Source: Streptomyces sclerotialus
Lineage (GTDB): Bacteria > Actinomycetota > Actinomycetes > Streptomycetales > Streptomycetaceae
Direction of reading: 5' to 3'
Assembly (NCBI RefSeq): GCF_040907265.1
Contig: NZ_JBFOHP010000002.1
Location: forward strand, 7,192,001-7,256,000
DNA: 64,000 nucleotides
Shown: positions 1 to 8,078 of the stretch, in pieces
Layout of the letters: each line of letters starts with the position of its first letter
How positions within the stretch are numbered: position 1 is the stretch's first letter
Made by a program: the position numbers and the translations under genes
The notes under the pieces: model-generated
What the model was told of the DNA's origin: nothing
The model's input: only the letters and a program-made list of their open reading frames with translations
Database searches by the model: none

Positions 1-1
1 C

Positions 2-823
2 GGCATCACCGTCCAGCACGGGAAGCGGCTGGTGGCCGCCGAGACGGTGGAGAACGGCCGGATCGTCGCCACCTTCTCCGACGGCACCCGCGCCGAGGGC
101 GACCTGCTCATCGGCGCCGACGGCATCCACTCCGTGACCCGCAAGCTCATCGACCCGGCCGCGGCGCGGCCCCGGTACACCGGCCGGCACACCGTCTGCG
201 GCTACACCCGCGACGCGAAGAACGCGCCCGACCCCGGCACGTACAGCATGTTCTTCGGCAAGAAGGCGTTCTTCGGCTGCACCCGCGCGCCGGACGGCGA
301 GACCTGGTGGTTCGCCAGCGCACCGGGCCCCGAACTCTCCCGCGAGGACCTGGCCGCGTCCACCCCCGACCACTGGCGGCACCGGCTCGCCGGGCTGTTC
401 GACGAGGACAACACCCCGGCCGCCGAGATCATCCGGTCCACCGGCGAGACCATCATCGGCTCCAACGCCTACGACATAGCCGGCGCCCCGCGCTGGTGGA
501 CCGACACCATGGTGATCATCGGGGATGCCGCGCACGCCGCCGCGCCGAACGTGGCGCAGGGCGCCTCCATGGCCGTCGAGGACGCCATCGTGCTGGCCAA
601 GTCCCTGCGTGACCAGGCCGGCAACCGGCGCGCCTTCCGGGCGTACGAGGAACTCCGCCGTGCGCGCGTGGAGAAGGTCGTCGCGGCCGGCGCCGACATG
701 GTCCGCCGTTCGGCGGTGGGCCCCGTACGCCGCGTCGTCCGTGACACCGTGCTCCCGCACCGTGCCCGGCGCAGTGAGGCGGGCGCGGCCGACTGGCTCA
801 GGTCGTACCGGATCGAGTGGTGA
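2..823 (+). CDS. FAD-dependent monooxygenase, 5'-truncated
   Basis: This is the C-terminal part of a class A flavoprotein monooxygenase (PHBH fold). The frame is open from base 2 to a TGA at 821-823, so the N-terminal Rossmann GxGxxG region lies outside the window. What remains includes the GADGIHS FAD/NAD(P)H motif and the second FAD motif VIIGDAAHAAAP followed by a helix with GASMAVEDA. A GTG at 32 could be mistaken for a start, but the reading continues upstream. The substrate cannot be told from sequence. The next gene converges on it from the other strand. Confidence 0.9.
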   Translation, partial: GITVQHGKRLVAAETVENGRIVATFSDGTRAEGDLLIGADGIHSVTRKLIDPAAARPRYTGRHTVCGYTRDAKNAPDPGTYSMFFGKKAFFGCTRAPDGETWWFASAPGPELSREDLAASTPDHWRHRLAGLFDEDNTPAAEIIRSTGETIIGSNAYDIAGAPRWWTDTMVIIGDAAHAAAPNVAQGASMAVEDAIVLAKSLRDQAGNRRAFRAYEELRRARVEKVVAAGADMVRRSAVGPVRRVVRDTVLPHRARRSEAGAADWLRSYRIEW

Positions 824-870
824 GCGGGGCCCCGCTCGCACGGTGCGGCGGGCGGGGCCCTGACGGTACG

Positions 871-1815
871 TCAGCTGAAGTCGAGCACCGGCCGCCCGCG
901 GACGCCGCCGGCCTCCAGCAGGCGGTGGGCGTCGGGTGCCCGCTCCGCGGGGAAGACCTCAGCGACCCGCAGCGTGAGGACACCCTCCTCGGCCTGGCGG
1001 CGCAGCCGGTCCAGGCGCTCGGTGTCCGTGGCGTGGTCCGAGACCAGCACCGGCCGTACGTCGATGCCCCGCTCCGAGCCGCCCGACCAGCCGCGGAACA
1101 CCGTGAGCCGGCCCCCGTCGGCGAGCGCCCCGAACAGCTTCTCGCCCTGGAGCGAGCCGTCCACGAAGCCCGGGACGCCCTGCGGAACCAGCTTCCGGAT
1201 GTGCTCCGCCACGTCGTCGCCGCGCGCCACGACCTCGTCGGCGCCGAGCTCGCGCACCAGCGCCTCGTCGGCCGGCTTGGCATCGGCGACGACCCGCAGT
1301 CCGTCGGCCTTCGCCAGCTGCACCGCGTACCCGCCGAGGGCACCGGCCGCACCGGTGACGGCGAGCGTGTCGCCGGGCGAGAGGGCCAGCTCGTCGAGGG
1401 CGAGCCGGGCCGTCAGGGCGTTCATCAGCAGCGTGGCGGCCGCGGGGAAGCCGGCACCCTCCGGCGCCGGCACCACCGACGCCGCCGGCACCACGATCAG
1501 GTCGGCGTACGCGCCGCCGCGCGGTCCGGTGGGCACGACCACCGCGACCACCCGCTGCCCGACGGCGAGCCGGTCACCGGTGTCCGGACCGAGCTGGTCG
1601 ACCACACCGGCCGCGTCCATGCCCGGGATGTAGGGCGGCTCGCGGTCGGTGAGCCGCTGTGCGTGGGCGCCGGACCGCAGCAGCGTGTCCGTGGGGTTCA
1701 CCGCCGCGGCGTGCACCCTGATGCGTACCTCGCCGGGCCCGGCCTGCGGCTCCGGCAGGTCCAGGACCCGCAGCGCGTCGGGCCCGCCGTATTCTTCCAC
1801 TCCGATTGCTCGCAT
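871..1815 (-). CDS. Zinc-type alcohol dehydrogenase-like NADP-dependent quinone oxidoreductase
   Basis: A 314-residue medium-chain dehydrogenase/reductase. It begins MRAIGVEEYGG, has an N-terminal GroES-like domain, and the Rossmann motif AVTGAAGALGG near residue 150 binds NAD(P)H. It lacks the zinc-ligand cysteines of true alcohol dehydrogenases, as in the quinone oxidoreductase (QOR) branch. The ATG at 1813-1815 was chosen because the homologous N-terminus starts there. The open frame runs further upstream, but only as a shadow of the neighbouring gene. The substrate is unknown. It converges with the truncated monooxygenase. Confidence 0.9.
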   Translation of the reverse strand: MRAIGVEEYGGPDALRVLDLPEPQAGPGEVRIRVHAAAVNPTDTLLRSGAHAQRLTDREPPYIPGMDAAGVVDQLGPDTGDRLAVGQRVVAVVVPTGPRGGAYADLIVVPAASVVPAPEGAGFPAAATLLMNALTARLALDELALSPGDTLAVTGAAGALGGYAVQLAKADGLRVVADAKPADEALVRELGADEVVARGDDVAEHIRKLVPQGVPGFVDGSLQGEKLFGALADGGRLTVFRGWSGGSERGIDVRPVLVSDHATDTERLDRLRRQAEEGVLTLRVAEVFPAERAPDAHRLLEAGGVRGRPVLDFS

Positions 1816-1859
1816 ACCGGGGGCAACCGGGGCGCCGGTGCGGCTATTCCGCGGCTGCC

Positions 1860-2372
1860 TCAGGTGCCGGTGGCTTTCCGCCCGCCGCCCGGGGAGCTGG
1901 ACTGCACGAACAGCAGGGCCAGGCCCGCGAGCAGGACGTTGCGGGTGGCGGCATCCAGCCCGTTCCAGTCCTCGGACTGCCACATCGCGAACCACTCGCC
2001 GCCGATGGCGAGGAAGCCGGCGCCGAAGAGCAGCAGGACCATCAGCAGCCCGAGAGTGCTGAGCCGACGGGCCTGCTCGCGGCGCATCGCCCACAGCACG
2101 GTGGCCACGACCAGTACGGCGGCGGCCGCGGTCTCCCAGACGATGATCGCGATATAGGCGGCGTCCTGGAGCGGACGCGAGGTGATGGCCCGCCACATGA
2201 GGTCGGGGTCCTTGAAGGTCGTGTCCATCGCCAGGACGTGCTGGACGAACGCCTGGTTGGTGCCGAAGTCGGTGATGTTACCGAAGGCGACGAGCGCCAT
2301 GTACAGCGCGACCGTGCCCGTGAGGATGCCGGCGGCGAGGGTGGGCGCCGCCGCTGCTCTTCTGCCGGCCAT
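1860..2372 (-). CDS. DUF2165-type integral membrane protein
   Basis: A 170-residue protein starting MAGRRAAAAPT with four predicted membrane segments: about residues 9-30, 73-95, 103-125 and a C-terminal one near 145-160. The loop with FVQHVLAMDTTF and the pattern WRAITSRPLQ resemble the DUF2165 family of small membrane proteins of unknown function. The ATG at 2370-2372 gives the normal family length. It lies 44 bp upstream of the quinone oxidoreductase on the same strand and may be co-transcribed with it. No function is proposed. Confidence 0.8.
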   Translation of the reverse strand: MAGRRAAAAPTLAAGILTGTVALYMALVAFGNITDFGTNQAFVQHVLAMDTTFKDPDLMWRAITSRPLQDAAYIAIIVWETAAAAVLVVATVLWAMRREQARRLSTLGLLMVLLLFGAGFLAIGGEWFAMWQSEDWNGLDAATRNVLLAGLALLFVQSSSPGGGRKATGT

Positions 2373-2499
2373 GGCGTCATGGTAAAGGCCCTCAGGCCGC
2401 CTGGGAACGGGGCGTCGGTGAGGTCGCACGCGTCCCACGCGTATCCCAAGTCCCGTACGCTGCCGCCTGATCGACTGACCAACGAGGAAGCAGGGACAC

Positions 2500-3549
2500 A
2501 TGGGCGCACATCGGCGTACGGGGACGATGGTGGCGGGTGTGGCAGGAGCGGCACTGGTGGCGGCGGTGGTCGCCTGGCCGGCCGGCGCCGGCACCGCGGC
2601 AGCCGCCGGCACGACGTACGACACGACCACGACGGTGGGCGTGCACAACGCGTACGAGAAGGACAAGTACCCCTACTTCGCGGACGCGCTCGACTCCGGC
2701 GCCGGCCTGCTGGAGCTGGACGTGTGGACCAACGGGCTGGGGAAGTCCTGGCGGGTCTCGCACGGCAACCCGCTCGGCAACGACAACAACTGCGAGAACG
2801 CCGCCACACCTGCGGAGCTGCGCACCAAGTCCCGCAACCAGGACCTCGGCGGCTGCCTCGCCGACCTGCGGGCCTGGCACGACGCCCATCCCGGCCACCG
2901 CCCCGTCCTGCTCAAGATGGAGCTGAAGGACGGCTTCAACGACAAGGGCGGCCGCGGCCCGGACGAGTTCGACGCGCTGGTGCGCGGCAAGCTGGGGGAC
3001 GCGGTCTTCGGGCCCGGCGACCTCATCGGCGACCACGCGACGCTGGACGAGGCGGTGCGGGCCGACGGCTGGCCGGAGCGGTCGGCGCTCGCGGGCAAGT
3101 TCCTGATCGAGCTGATACCGGGCACGGTCGAGGAGGGAAATCCGGCCGACAAGCTGTGGACCGACCGCGAGTACGCCACCCATCTGCGCACCCTCGCCGG
3201 CCAGGGACAACTGGCCACGTCCACCGCCTTCCCCGCCGTGCACGGTGCCGAGTCCGGCGACCCCCGCTCCCGCTACACCGACCCCGCGCTGCGCCCCTGG
3301 TTCGTGGTCTTCGACGGGGACGCCACCGCGTACACCGGCGGCATCGACACCGCCTGGTACGACACCCGCCACTACCTCGTGGTCATGACGGACGCGCACA
3401 AGGTGGCCCCGGCGATCGACGGTACGAAGCCGACCGCGCAGGAGGCCAGGGACCGGGTGGCGCTGCTGGCCAAGGCGCACGCCAGCGTCCTCACCGCCGA
3501 CTGGTACCCGCTGCCGGACGTGCTCGGCACGGTGGCGCCGCGCGGCTGA
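2500..3549 (+). CDS. Secreted Ca2+-dependent phosphatidylinositol phospholipase C-like protein
   Basis: A 349-residue exported protein. A signal peptide covers about residues 1-36 (basic start, hydrophobic MVAGVAGAALVAAVVAW, AAAA-type cleavage region). The mature part matches the PI-PLC-C1 family: VHNAYEKDKYPYF supplies the first catalytic histidine, LELDVWT the calcium-binding acids, and WRVSHGNPL a second histidine. RPVLLKMELKD continues the TIM-barrel pattern. A role in cleaving phosphodiester bonds of phospholipids or related exogenous substrates is inferred. The start is set by the RBS GAGGAAGCAGGG just before ATG 2500. It stands alone and diverges from the DUF2165 gene. Confidence 0.87.
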   Translation: MGAHRRTGTMVAGVAGAALVAAVVAWPAGAGTAAAAGTTYDTTTTVGVHNAYEKDKYPYFADALDSGAGLLELDVWTNGLGKSWRVSHGNPLGNDNNCENAATPAELRTKSRNQDLGGCLADLRAWHDAHPGHRPVLLKMELKDGFNDKGGRGPDEFDALVRGKLGDAVFGPGDLIGDHATLDEAVRADGWPERSALAGKFLIELIPGTVEEGNPADKLWTDREYATHLRTLAGQGQLATSTAFPAVHGAESGDPRSRYTDPALRPWFVVFDGDATAYTGGIDTAWYDTRHYLVVMTDAHKVAPAIDGTKPTAQEARDRVALLAKAHASVLTADWYPLPDVLGTVAPRG

Positions 3550-3610
3550 AGACGCGGCCGAAGACGCGGCTGAGGAACGGCTGAGAAGCGGCGTGACGGG
3601 CGGGGGCTTG

Positions 3611-3663
3611 TTGTACAGGTTTCAAGCACTGTGTATGGTCGAAGCGTGGCTTGAACTTTCAAG
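3611..3663 (+). promoter_or_regulatory. doxX promoter with overlapping palindromic operator
   Basis: TTGTAC (3611-3616) and TATGGT (3634-3639) are 17 bp apart and form a sigma-70-like promoter. A perfect inverted repeat CTTGAA-CT-TTCAAG lies at 3650-3663, over the expected transcript start, and an extra half-site TTTCAAG sits in the spacer at 3620-3626. The arrangement suggests repression by a MarR/HxlR-type dimer encoded elsewhere; this last point is inference. Confidence 0.6.
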
Positions 3664-3693
3664 TATTTCGCCGACCCCACAGGGAGAGCCCGT

Positions 3694-4227
3694 ATGACGT
3701 CCCCCGCCACGACCGTCGCCCGTACCGGCGCGGCCGCGTCCTCGCCCGCCCACGACCTGGGCCTGCTGGTGCTGCGGCTCGCCGTCGGCCTCACCATGGC
3801 GGCGCACGGCTCGCAGAAGCTCTTCGGCTGGTTCGACGGGCCCGGCCTCGACGGCACGGGCCAGTTCTTCACCGTGAGCGGCTACCCCGCCGGCAAGGCC
3901 ATGGCCGTGATCGCCGGGCTCACCGAGACCTTCGGCGGTCTCGGCCTCGCCCTCGGCCTGCTCACCCCGCTCGCCGGCGCCGCCGTCCTCGGCACCATGG
4001 TCAACGCGCTCGCCGTGAAGTGGGGCGGCGGCTTCTTCGCGCCCAAGGGCATCGAGTACGAGCTGCTGCTCACCGTGGCCGCCGCCGCGCTCACCCTCAC
4101 CGGGCCCGGCCGCTGGGCCGTCGACCGGCTGCTGCCCGGCCTGCGCCGCGAGCGCGCCGCCTACGGCTTCGCCGCTGTCGCCCTCGGCCTGATCGTGGCC
4201 TTCGTCGTCCTGCTGCTGCGCAAGTGA
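3694..4227 (+). CDS. DoxX family membrane protein
   Basis: A 177-residue membrane protein with four hydrophobic segments. The first carries the family pattern LGLLVLRLAVGLTMAAHG followed by QKLFGWF, typical of DoxX proteins. In other bacteria DoxX-type proteins work with thiol/redox or thiosulfate:quinone systems, but the Streptomyces versions are uncharacterised. ATG 3694 has AGGGAGA a few bases upstream. It is followed after 18 bp by a glyoxalase-fold gene with its own strong RBS, so the two are probably one transcript from the 3611 promoter. Confidence 0.9.
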   Translation: MTSPATTVARTGAAASSPAHDLGLLVLRLAVGLTMAAHGSQKLFGWFDGPGLDGTGQFFTVSGYPAGKAMAVIAGLTETFGGLGLALGLLTPLAGAAVLGTMVNALAVKWGGGFFAPKGIEYELLLTVAAAALTLTGPGRWAVDRLLPGLRRERAAYGFAAVALGLIVAFVVLLLRK

Positions 4228-4245
4228 CCCCGTAAGGAGGTCCCC

Positions 4246-4749
4246 ATGTCCGTACGCCGCCTGAACCATGCGGTCCTCTACGTACGCGAGCTGTCGCGCT
4301 CCGTCGCGTTCTACACCGACGCCCTCGGCTTCACCGTGGACACCGAGATCCCCGGGCGGGCCGCCTTCCTGCGGGCCGACGGCACCCGGAACGACCACGA
4401 CCTCGGCCTCTTCGCGCTCGGCGACCAGGCCCCGGGCCCCGAGCACGGCCGGGCGGGCCTGTACCACCTCGCCTGGGAGGTCGGCACCCTCGGTGAACTG
4501 GCGGAGACCGCCGGACGGCTGCGGGCCGCCGGCGCGCTCGTCGGCGCCAGCGACCACCTCGTCTCCAAGTCCCTGTACGCCAAGGACCCGGACGGCATCG
4601 AGTTCGAGGTGATGTGGCGGGTGCCGCGCGAGGACTGGCCGGGCCCCGAGGAGGGCGGCGCGCAGGTCCGCCCGCTCGACCTGGAGGACGCGCTGCGCCG
4701 CTGGGGCCCCGACCTGGCGACCGGGGCCGCCGCCGGCTCCGCCACCTGA
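4246..4749 (+). CDS. VOC-family (glyoxalase/bleomycin resistance fold) dioxygenase-like protein
   Basis: A 167-residue vicinal-oxygen-chelate protein. Two beta-alpha-beta-beta-beta modules are visible: the first opens LNHAVLYVRELSRSVAFY, the second contains YHLAWEV and ends DPDGIEFEVMWR. Candidate metal ligands are His8 (NHAV), His in LYHLAW and Glu in IEFEV, the pattern of extradiol dioxygenases and glyoxalase-like enzymes. RBS AAGGAGGT lies 6 bp before ATG 4246. It shares the operator-controlled transcript with doxX. The substrate is unknown, possibly a reactive carbonyl or aromatic diol. Confidence 0.87.
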   Translation: MSVRRLNHAVLYVRELSRSVAFYTDALGFTVDTEIPGRAAFLRADGTRNDHDLGLFALGDQAPGPEHGRAGLYHLAWEVGTLGELAETAGRLRAAGALVGASDHLVSKSLYAKDPDGIEFEVMWRVPREDWPGPEEGGAQVRPLDLEDALRRWGPDLATGAAAGSAT

Positions 4750-4757
4750 GAGCCGGG

Positions 4758-5522
4758 TCAGCCCCGGCCCGAAGGCAGCAGGTCCTTCAGGGGCTGGATC
4801 GCGTCGGTACTGCGCAGCCACGGATCGTCGAACTCCCACACCAGGAAGAGCAGGAAGGCGATCAGGGCGGTGAACACCCCTGCCATCAGGAGTTCCCGCC
4901 CCGACCGCCTGATCTGCAGCGTGAACATCAGGCCCACCGTGACCACGGCGCCCGCGAGCAGGCCGAACCACACCACCGGCGGCATGGTCGGCCCGGCGCT
5001 GAGCCCGCGGGCCGACCGGGCGCCGTCCGCCACCGCGACCTGGTCCACCAGCGGCTGGTAGGTCTGGTTCTCGAAGTCGTCGCGCGGGTGGTAGTCGGAC
5101 ACGTCGGCGCGGACCTTCAGCAGCAGCGCGTCCCCGCGCGGCGTCAGCTCGCCCTCCTCGGTCATCACCGGCCACTCCTTGTCCACCACGTGCGAGACGT
5201 AGGCGTCCACGTCCGCGCGGATGCGGTCGCGCACCGGGTCCGGATACGCCCGGGCCCGCGCGCTCACCTCGTGCAGCGCCTGCGCCTCCGTACGGACCGT
5301 GTCCTCCGCCGCGCTGCGTGCCTCCCACACGCCCGCGATGGCCAGGCCCAGCACGATCGCGTAGACCACCCCGACCATCATCGTCATGTACTCCATGACG
5401 TCGGGCGTCTCGGTCGGGTCGTCCTCCTCCTCGTCGATCCGCCGCTGGTGCAGCACGGTCACGAGCAGCACGACGCCGCACGTCGCGGCCATGGCGATGC
5501 CCAGCACGAGCCAGTCCGACAT
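4758..5522 (-). CDS. DUF4239 (bestrophin-like) membrane protein
   Basis: A 254-residue membrane protein with transmembrane segments near residues 4-24, 48-66, about 185-205 and 212-230. A charged periplasmic or cytoplasmic domain rich in DPVRDRIRADVDAYV lies between them. The layout and the YMTMMVGVVYAIVLGLAIAGVW stretch (quoted in two parts across residues 45-67) match DUF4239, which is distantly related to bestrophin channels. No biochemical role is known for these proteins in Streptomyces. It converges with the VOC gene 9 bp away and lies 40 bp downstream of the proline-rich gene. Confidence 0.82.
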   Translation of the reverse strand: MSDWLVLGIAMAATCGVVLLVTVLHQRRIDEEEDDPTETPDVMEYMTMMVGVVYAIVLGLAIAGVWEARSAAEDTVRTEAQALHEVSARARAYPDPVRDRIRADVDAYVSHVVDKEWPVMTEEGELTPRGDALLLKVRADVSDYHPRDDFENQTYQPLVDQVAVADGARSARGLSAGPTMPPVVWFGLLAGAVVTVGLMFTLQIRRSGRELLMAGVFTALIAFLLFLVWEFDDPWLRSTDAIQPLKDLLPSGRG

Positions 5523-5562
5523 GAAGACCTCCAGAGAAGAGCGATGGGGAGCGGACCCGTGG

Positions 5563-6157
5563 TCAGGAGCGGCTGCCGCCGGAGCCGGACGAGGAGCGGG
5601 GACGCAGGGCGGCAGCGGCGAGCACGGCCGGAGCGGTCAGCAGCAGCATGTTGGTGACCAGCGAGCGGCCGCCTTCCGGCGGCCGGCTGCTGACGGCGTA
5701 CGACCGGGGCTTCATCGGCGACGGCGAGGGCTTCGGCGCCTCGGTCGTCGGCGGGGGAGCGGAGGGCGGCTTCGGCTTCGGCGGCGCGGGCTTCGGCGGC
5801 TCGGGCCGCGGAGCCGGCGGCGGCGTGGTGGCCGGCGGGGGGCGGCGCGGGCTCCGGTGGTGCGGGCTTCGGGGGCGTGGGTTTCGGGGGCGGCGGCGGG
5901 GGCTCGGGGGACGGCGGCGTCGGTGTGGGTGGCCGGGGCGTCGGTGACGTACAGGGCCAGGGCCAGTCGTCGGGCAGCCCCGGCACGCCGGTCGGGGCCG
6001 TCACCGGCGGCTTCGTCCCCGCGTAGGAACAGTTGTCACCGTGTGCGGCCGCCGCCGGCGCCCAGCCCACCCCTGCCACGAACGCGGCGGCAGCCAGGGT
6101 CAGTCCCGCGCGAATCGATCTGTACACGCCAGGAGGCTGCGCAGCCCCGCCGCCCAT
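5563..6157 (-). CDS. Secreted proline-rich protein with C-terminal membrane anchor, apparent +1 frameshift
   Basis: The N-terminal frame encodes a signal peptide (RSIRAGLTLAAAAFVAGVGWA, residues about 13-33), a short Cys-containing head (HGDNCSYAG, WPWPCTS) and a long proline-rich stretch (PPTPTPPSPEPPPPPPKP). At a run of six G (5837-5842) the Pro/Lys pattern jumps frame. The new frame continues PPSAPPPTTEAPKPSPSP and ends with a hydrophobic anchor (LLLTAPAVLAAAAL) and a basic/Ser tail ending TGA at 5563. Removing one C from the run gives one continuous 197-residue protein. ATG 6157 or GTG 6127 could be the start; neither has a clear RBS. The frameshift may be an assembly error. Confidence 0.65.
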
Positions 6158-6290
6158 CAAGCGTCCCGGACGGGTGATTCCCCTGATAGTGCGGATTACC
6201 GTACGGTCGGGTGTACAAAAACGGCCGACTGCCTTACGGGGCGGGCGGATTCATCCCCGTACGGCCAGGTTCGCCCGCGGGTGGCCGGTG

Positions 6291-7253
6291 TTACCTCCGT
6301 ACCGCGAGGGACAGTGCGAAGCGGTCCGTGCCGTCCGTCCACCACTCGCGCAACTCCAGCCCCGCGGCGTCCAGTTCCGTGCGGACGCCCTCCTTGCGGA
6401 ACTTCGCCGAGACCTCCGTGCGCACCTCCTCGCCCTCGTCGAAGTGGACCGCGAGGTCCAGCGCCGGGATCTTCACGGTCTGCTCCTTCAGGGAGCGCAG
6501 CCGCATCTCGATCCACTCGCGCTCGGCGTCCCACACCGCGTGGTGCGCGAACTGCGCCGGGTCGAAGTCGGCGGCCAGTTCGCGGTTGACGACGGCGAGG
6601 ACGTTCTTGTTGAACTCGGCGGTGACGCCCTGGCTGTCGTCGTACGCGGCCAGCAGCGTCGCCTCGTCCTTGACCAGGTCCGTGCCGAGCAGCAGCGCGT
6701 CCCCCGGCTCCAGCAGGTCGTGCACGGAGCGCAGGAAGCCGGCCCGCTCGGCGGGGAGCAGGTTGCCGATCGTGCCGCCGAGGAAGGCCAGCAGCCGGGG
6801 GCCGGGCGCGTCGGGCAGCTCCAGGCCGTGCTGGAAGTCGGCCACGAGGGCGTGCACGGTCAGCCCGGGGCGCTCGGCGAGGAGTGCCTCGCCCGCGGCG
6901 GCCAGCGCGCTCTCGCTCACGTCGACGGGCACGTACGTGTGCAGGCCGGTGAGCGCGTCCAGCAGGTGCCGGGTCTTCTCGGAGGACCCCGAGCCCAGCT
7001 CGATCAGGGTCCGGGCGCCGGTGGCGGTGGCGATCCGCCCCGCGCGGGCCACCAGGATCTCCCGCTCGGCGCGCGTCGGGTAGTACTCGGGCAGTGCGGT
7101 GATGTCCTCGAAGAGGGCGCTGCCCCGGGCGTCGTAGAACCACTTGGGCGGCAGCGTCTTCGGGCTGCCGGTGAGGCCATGGGCGACATCGGTACGGAGA
7201 GCGGCGGCGGTGGCGTCCAGGGGCAGCGTGCGGGTGACGGCGAGGGGACTCAC
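6291..7253 (-). CDS. egtD: L-histidine N(alpha)-methyltransferase EgtD
   Basis: A 320-residue SAM-dependent methyltransferase that trimethylates histidine to hercynine, the first step of ergothioneine synthesis. Family marks are PPKWFYDARGSALFEDI, PEYYPTRAE (substrate site), LIELGSGSSEKT (SAM motif I), YVPVDVSESAL and LAFLGGTIGNL. The GTG start overlaps the egtC stop (GTGA, 7250-7253), which suggests translational coupling. It is the last gene of the four-gene egtABCD operon. Length and motifs are normal, so it should be functional. Confidence 0.97.
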   Translation of the reverse strand: MSPLAVTRTLPLDATAAALRTDVAHGLTGSPKTLPPKWFYDARGSALFEDITALPEYYPTRAEREILVARAGRIATATGARTLIELGSGSSEKTRHLLDALTGLHTYVPVDVSESALAAAGEALLAERPGLTVHALVADFQHGLELPDAPGPRLLAFLGGTIGNLLPAERAGFLRSVHDLLEPGDALLLGTDLVKDEATLLAAYDDSQGVTAEFNKNVLAVVNRELAADFDPAQFAHHAVWDAEREWIEMRLRSLKEQTVKIPALDLAVHFDEGEEVRTEVSAKFRKEGVRTELDAAGLELREWWTDGTDRFALSLAVRR

Positions 7254-8011
7254 GCGGTGGGCTCCTTGAGCGGGGTGAGCAGGACATCCGTGGCGGTGGC
7301 GGTCAGCAGGGTGCGGTCGGGGACCTCGGTCCAGTCGTCTTCGTCGTCGGAGGGTTCGGAGGCGATCAGCATGCCGGGCGCCGGCCCCGGAACGCGGCGG
7401 TGGAAGAGCGTGTCGCCCCAGGTGGTGGCGGCGATCGTGGCGCCGTCGGTGAGCAGCAGGTTCAGCCGGGACCCGGGGGCCGCCCCGGCCACCTCCCGCA
7501 CCGTCTCCGACAGCGCCTCGGAGACGTCGGCACCCTGCTCCAGACGGTGCTTCACCAGCGCCCAGAGAAGCGCCGCGTCGCAGCGCGCCTCGAGGCCGAG
7601 CAGCGCTTCGGAGGGCAGCGTGGCGGCCAGGGGGCCGAGCGAGCCCGGCCAGCCGCTGACCGCGCCGTTGTGGCTGAACAGCCAGGGGCCGCCGGCGAAG
7701 GGCGCGGCGGCGGCCTCACCGTCCGGGCAGGCGAGCGTGGCGTCCCGTACGGCGGCCAGGACGGCGCCGCTGCGTACGACCCGGGCGAGGTCGGGCAGGC
7801 AGGCGTCCGCCCAGATCGGCCCGGCGCGGCGGTAGCGGGCCGGCACGGGGTCGCCAGGGGCGTACCAGCCGACTCCGAAGCCGTCCGCGTTGACGGTGCC
7901 GTACTTCTGGCGGCGGGGCGCCCAGGACTGCCGGTACAGGCTGTGCTCGGGCGCGGTGAGCAGGTCGCCGAGGGACACCTCGGGGCCGAGGTAGGCGAGG
8001 TGGCGGCACAT
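7250..8011 (-). CDS. egtC: Ergothioneine amidohydrolase EgtC
   Basis: A class-II glutamine amidotransferase-fold hydrolase of 253 residues. It removes the gamma-glutamyl group from gamma-glutamyl-hercynylcysteine sulfoxide. ATG 8011 was chosen over the upstream in-frame codon because processing must expose Cys2 (MCRHLAYLG), the N-terminal nucleophile. Other visible marks are NADGFGVGWY, WLFSHNGAVSGW and LGLEARCDAALLWAL. Its stop overlaps the GTG of egtD. It is the third gene of the operon. Confidence 0.96.
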   Translation of the reverse strand: MCRHLAYLGPEVSLGDLLTAPEHSLYRQSWAPRRQKYGTVNADGFGVGWYAPGDPVPARYRRAGPIWADACLPDLARVVRSGAVLAAVRDATLACPDGEAAAAPFAGGPWLFSHNGAVSGWPGSLGPLAATLPSEALLGLEARCDAALLWALVKHRLEQGADVSEALSETVREVAGAAPGSRLNLLLTDGATIAATTWGDTLFHRRVPGPAPGMLIASEPSDDEDDWTEVPDRTLLTATATDVLLTPLKEPTA

Positions 8012-8078
8012 CAGCTCCACCCTGCCCGGTTGCGGCGCGCGGCCGGGGCGCTCACGGGGCGCTCCGGGGCCGGGGACC

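Noticed and set aside
3622..5481. A 619-codon open frame on the minus strand across the DoxX, VOC and DUF4239 genes
   Set aside because: It is low-complexity Gly/Arg/Ala translation antisense or out of frame to well-supported genes. Long spurious frames are normal at this GC content.
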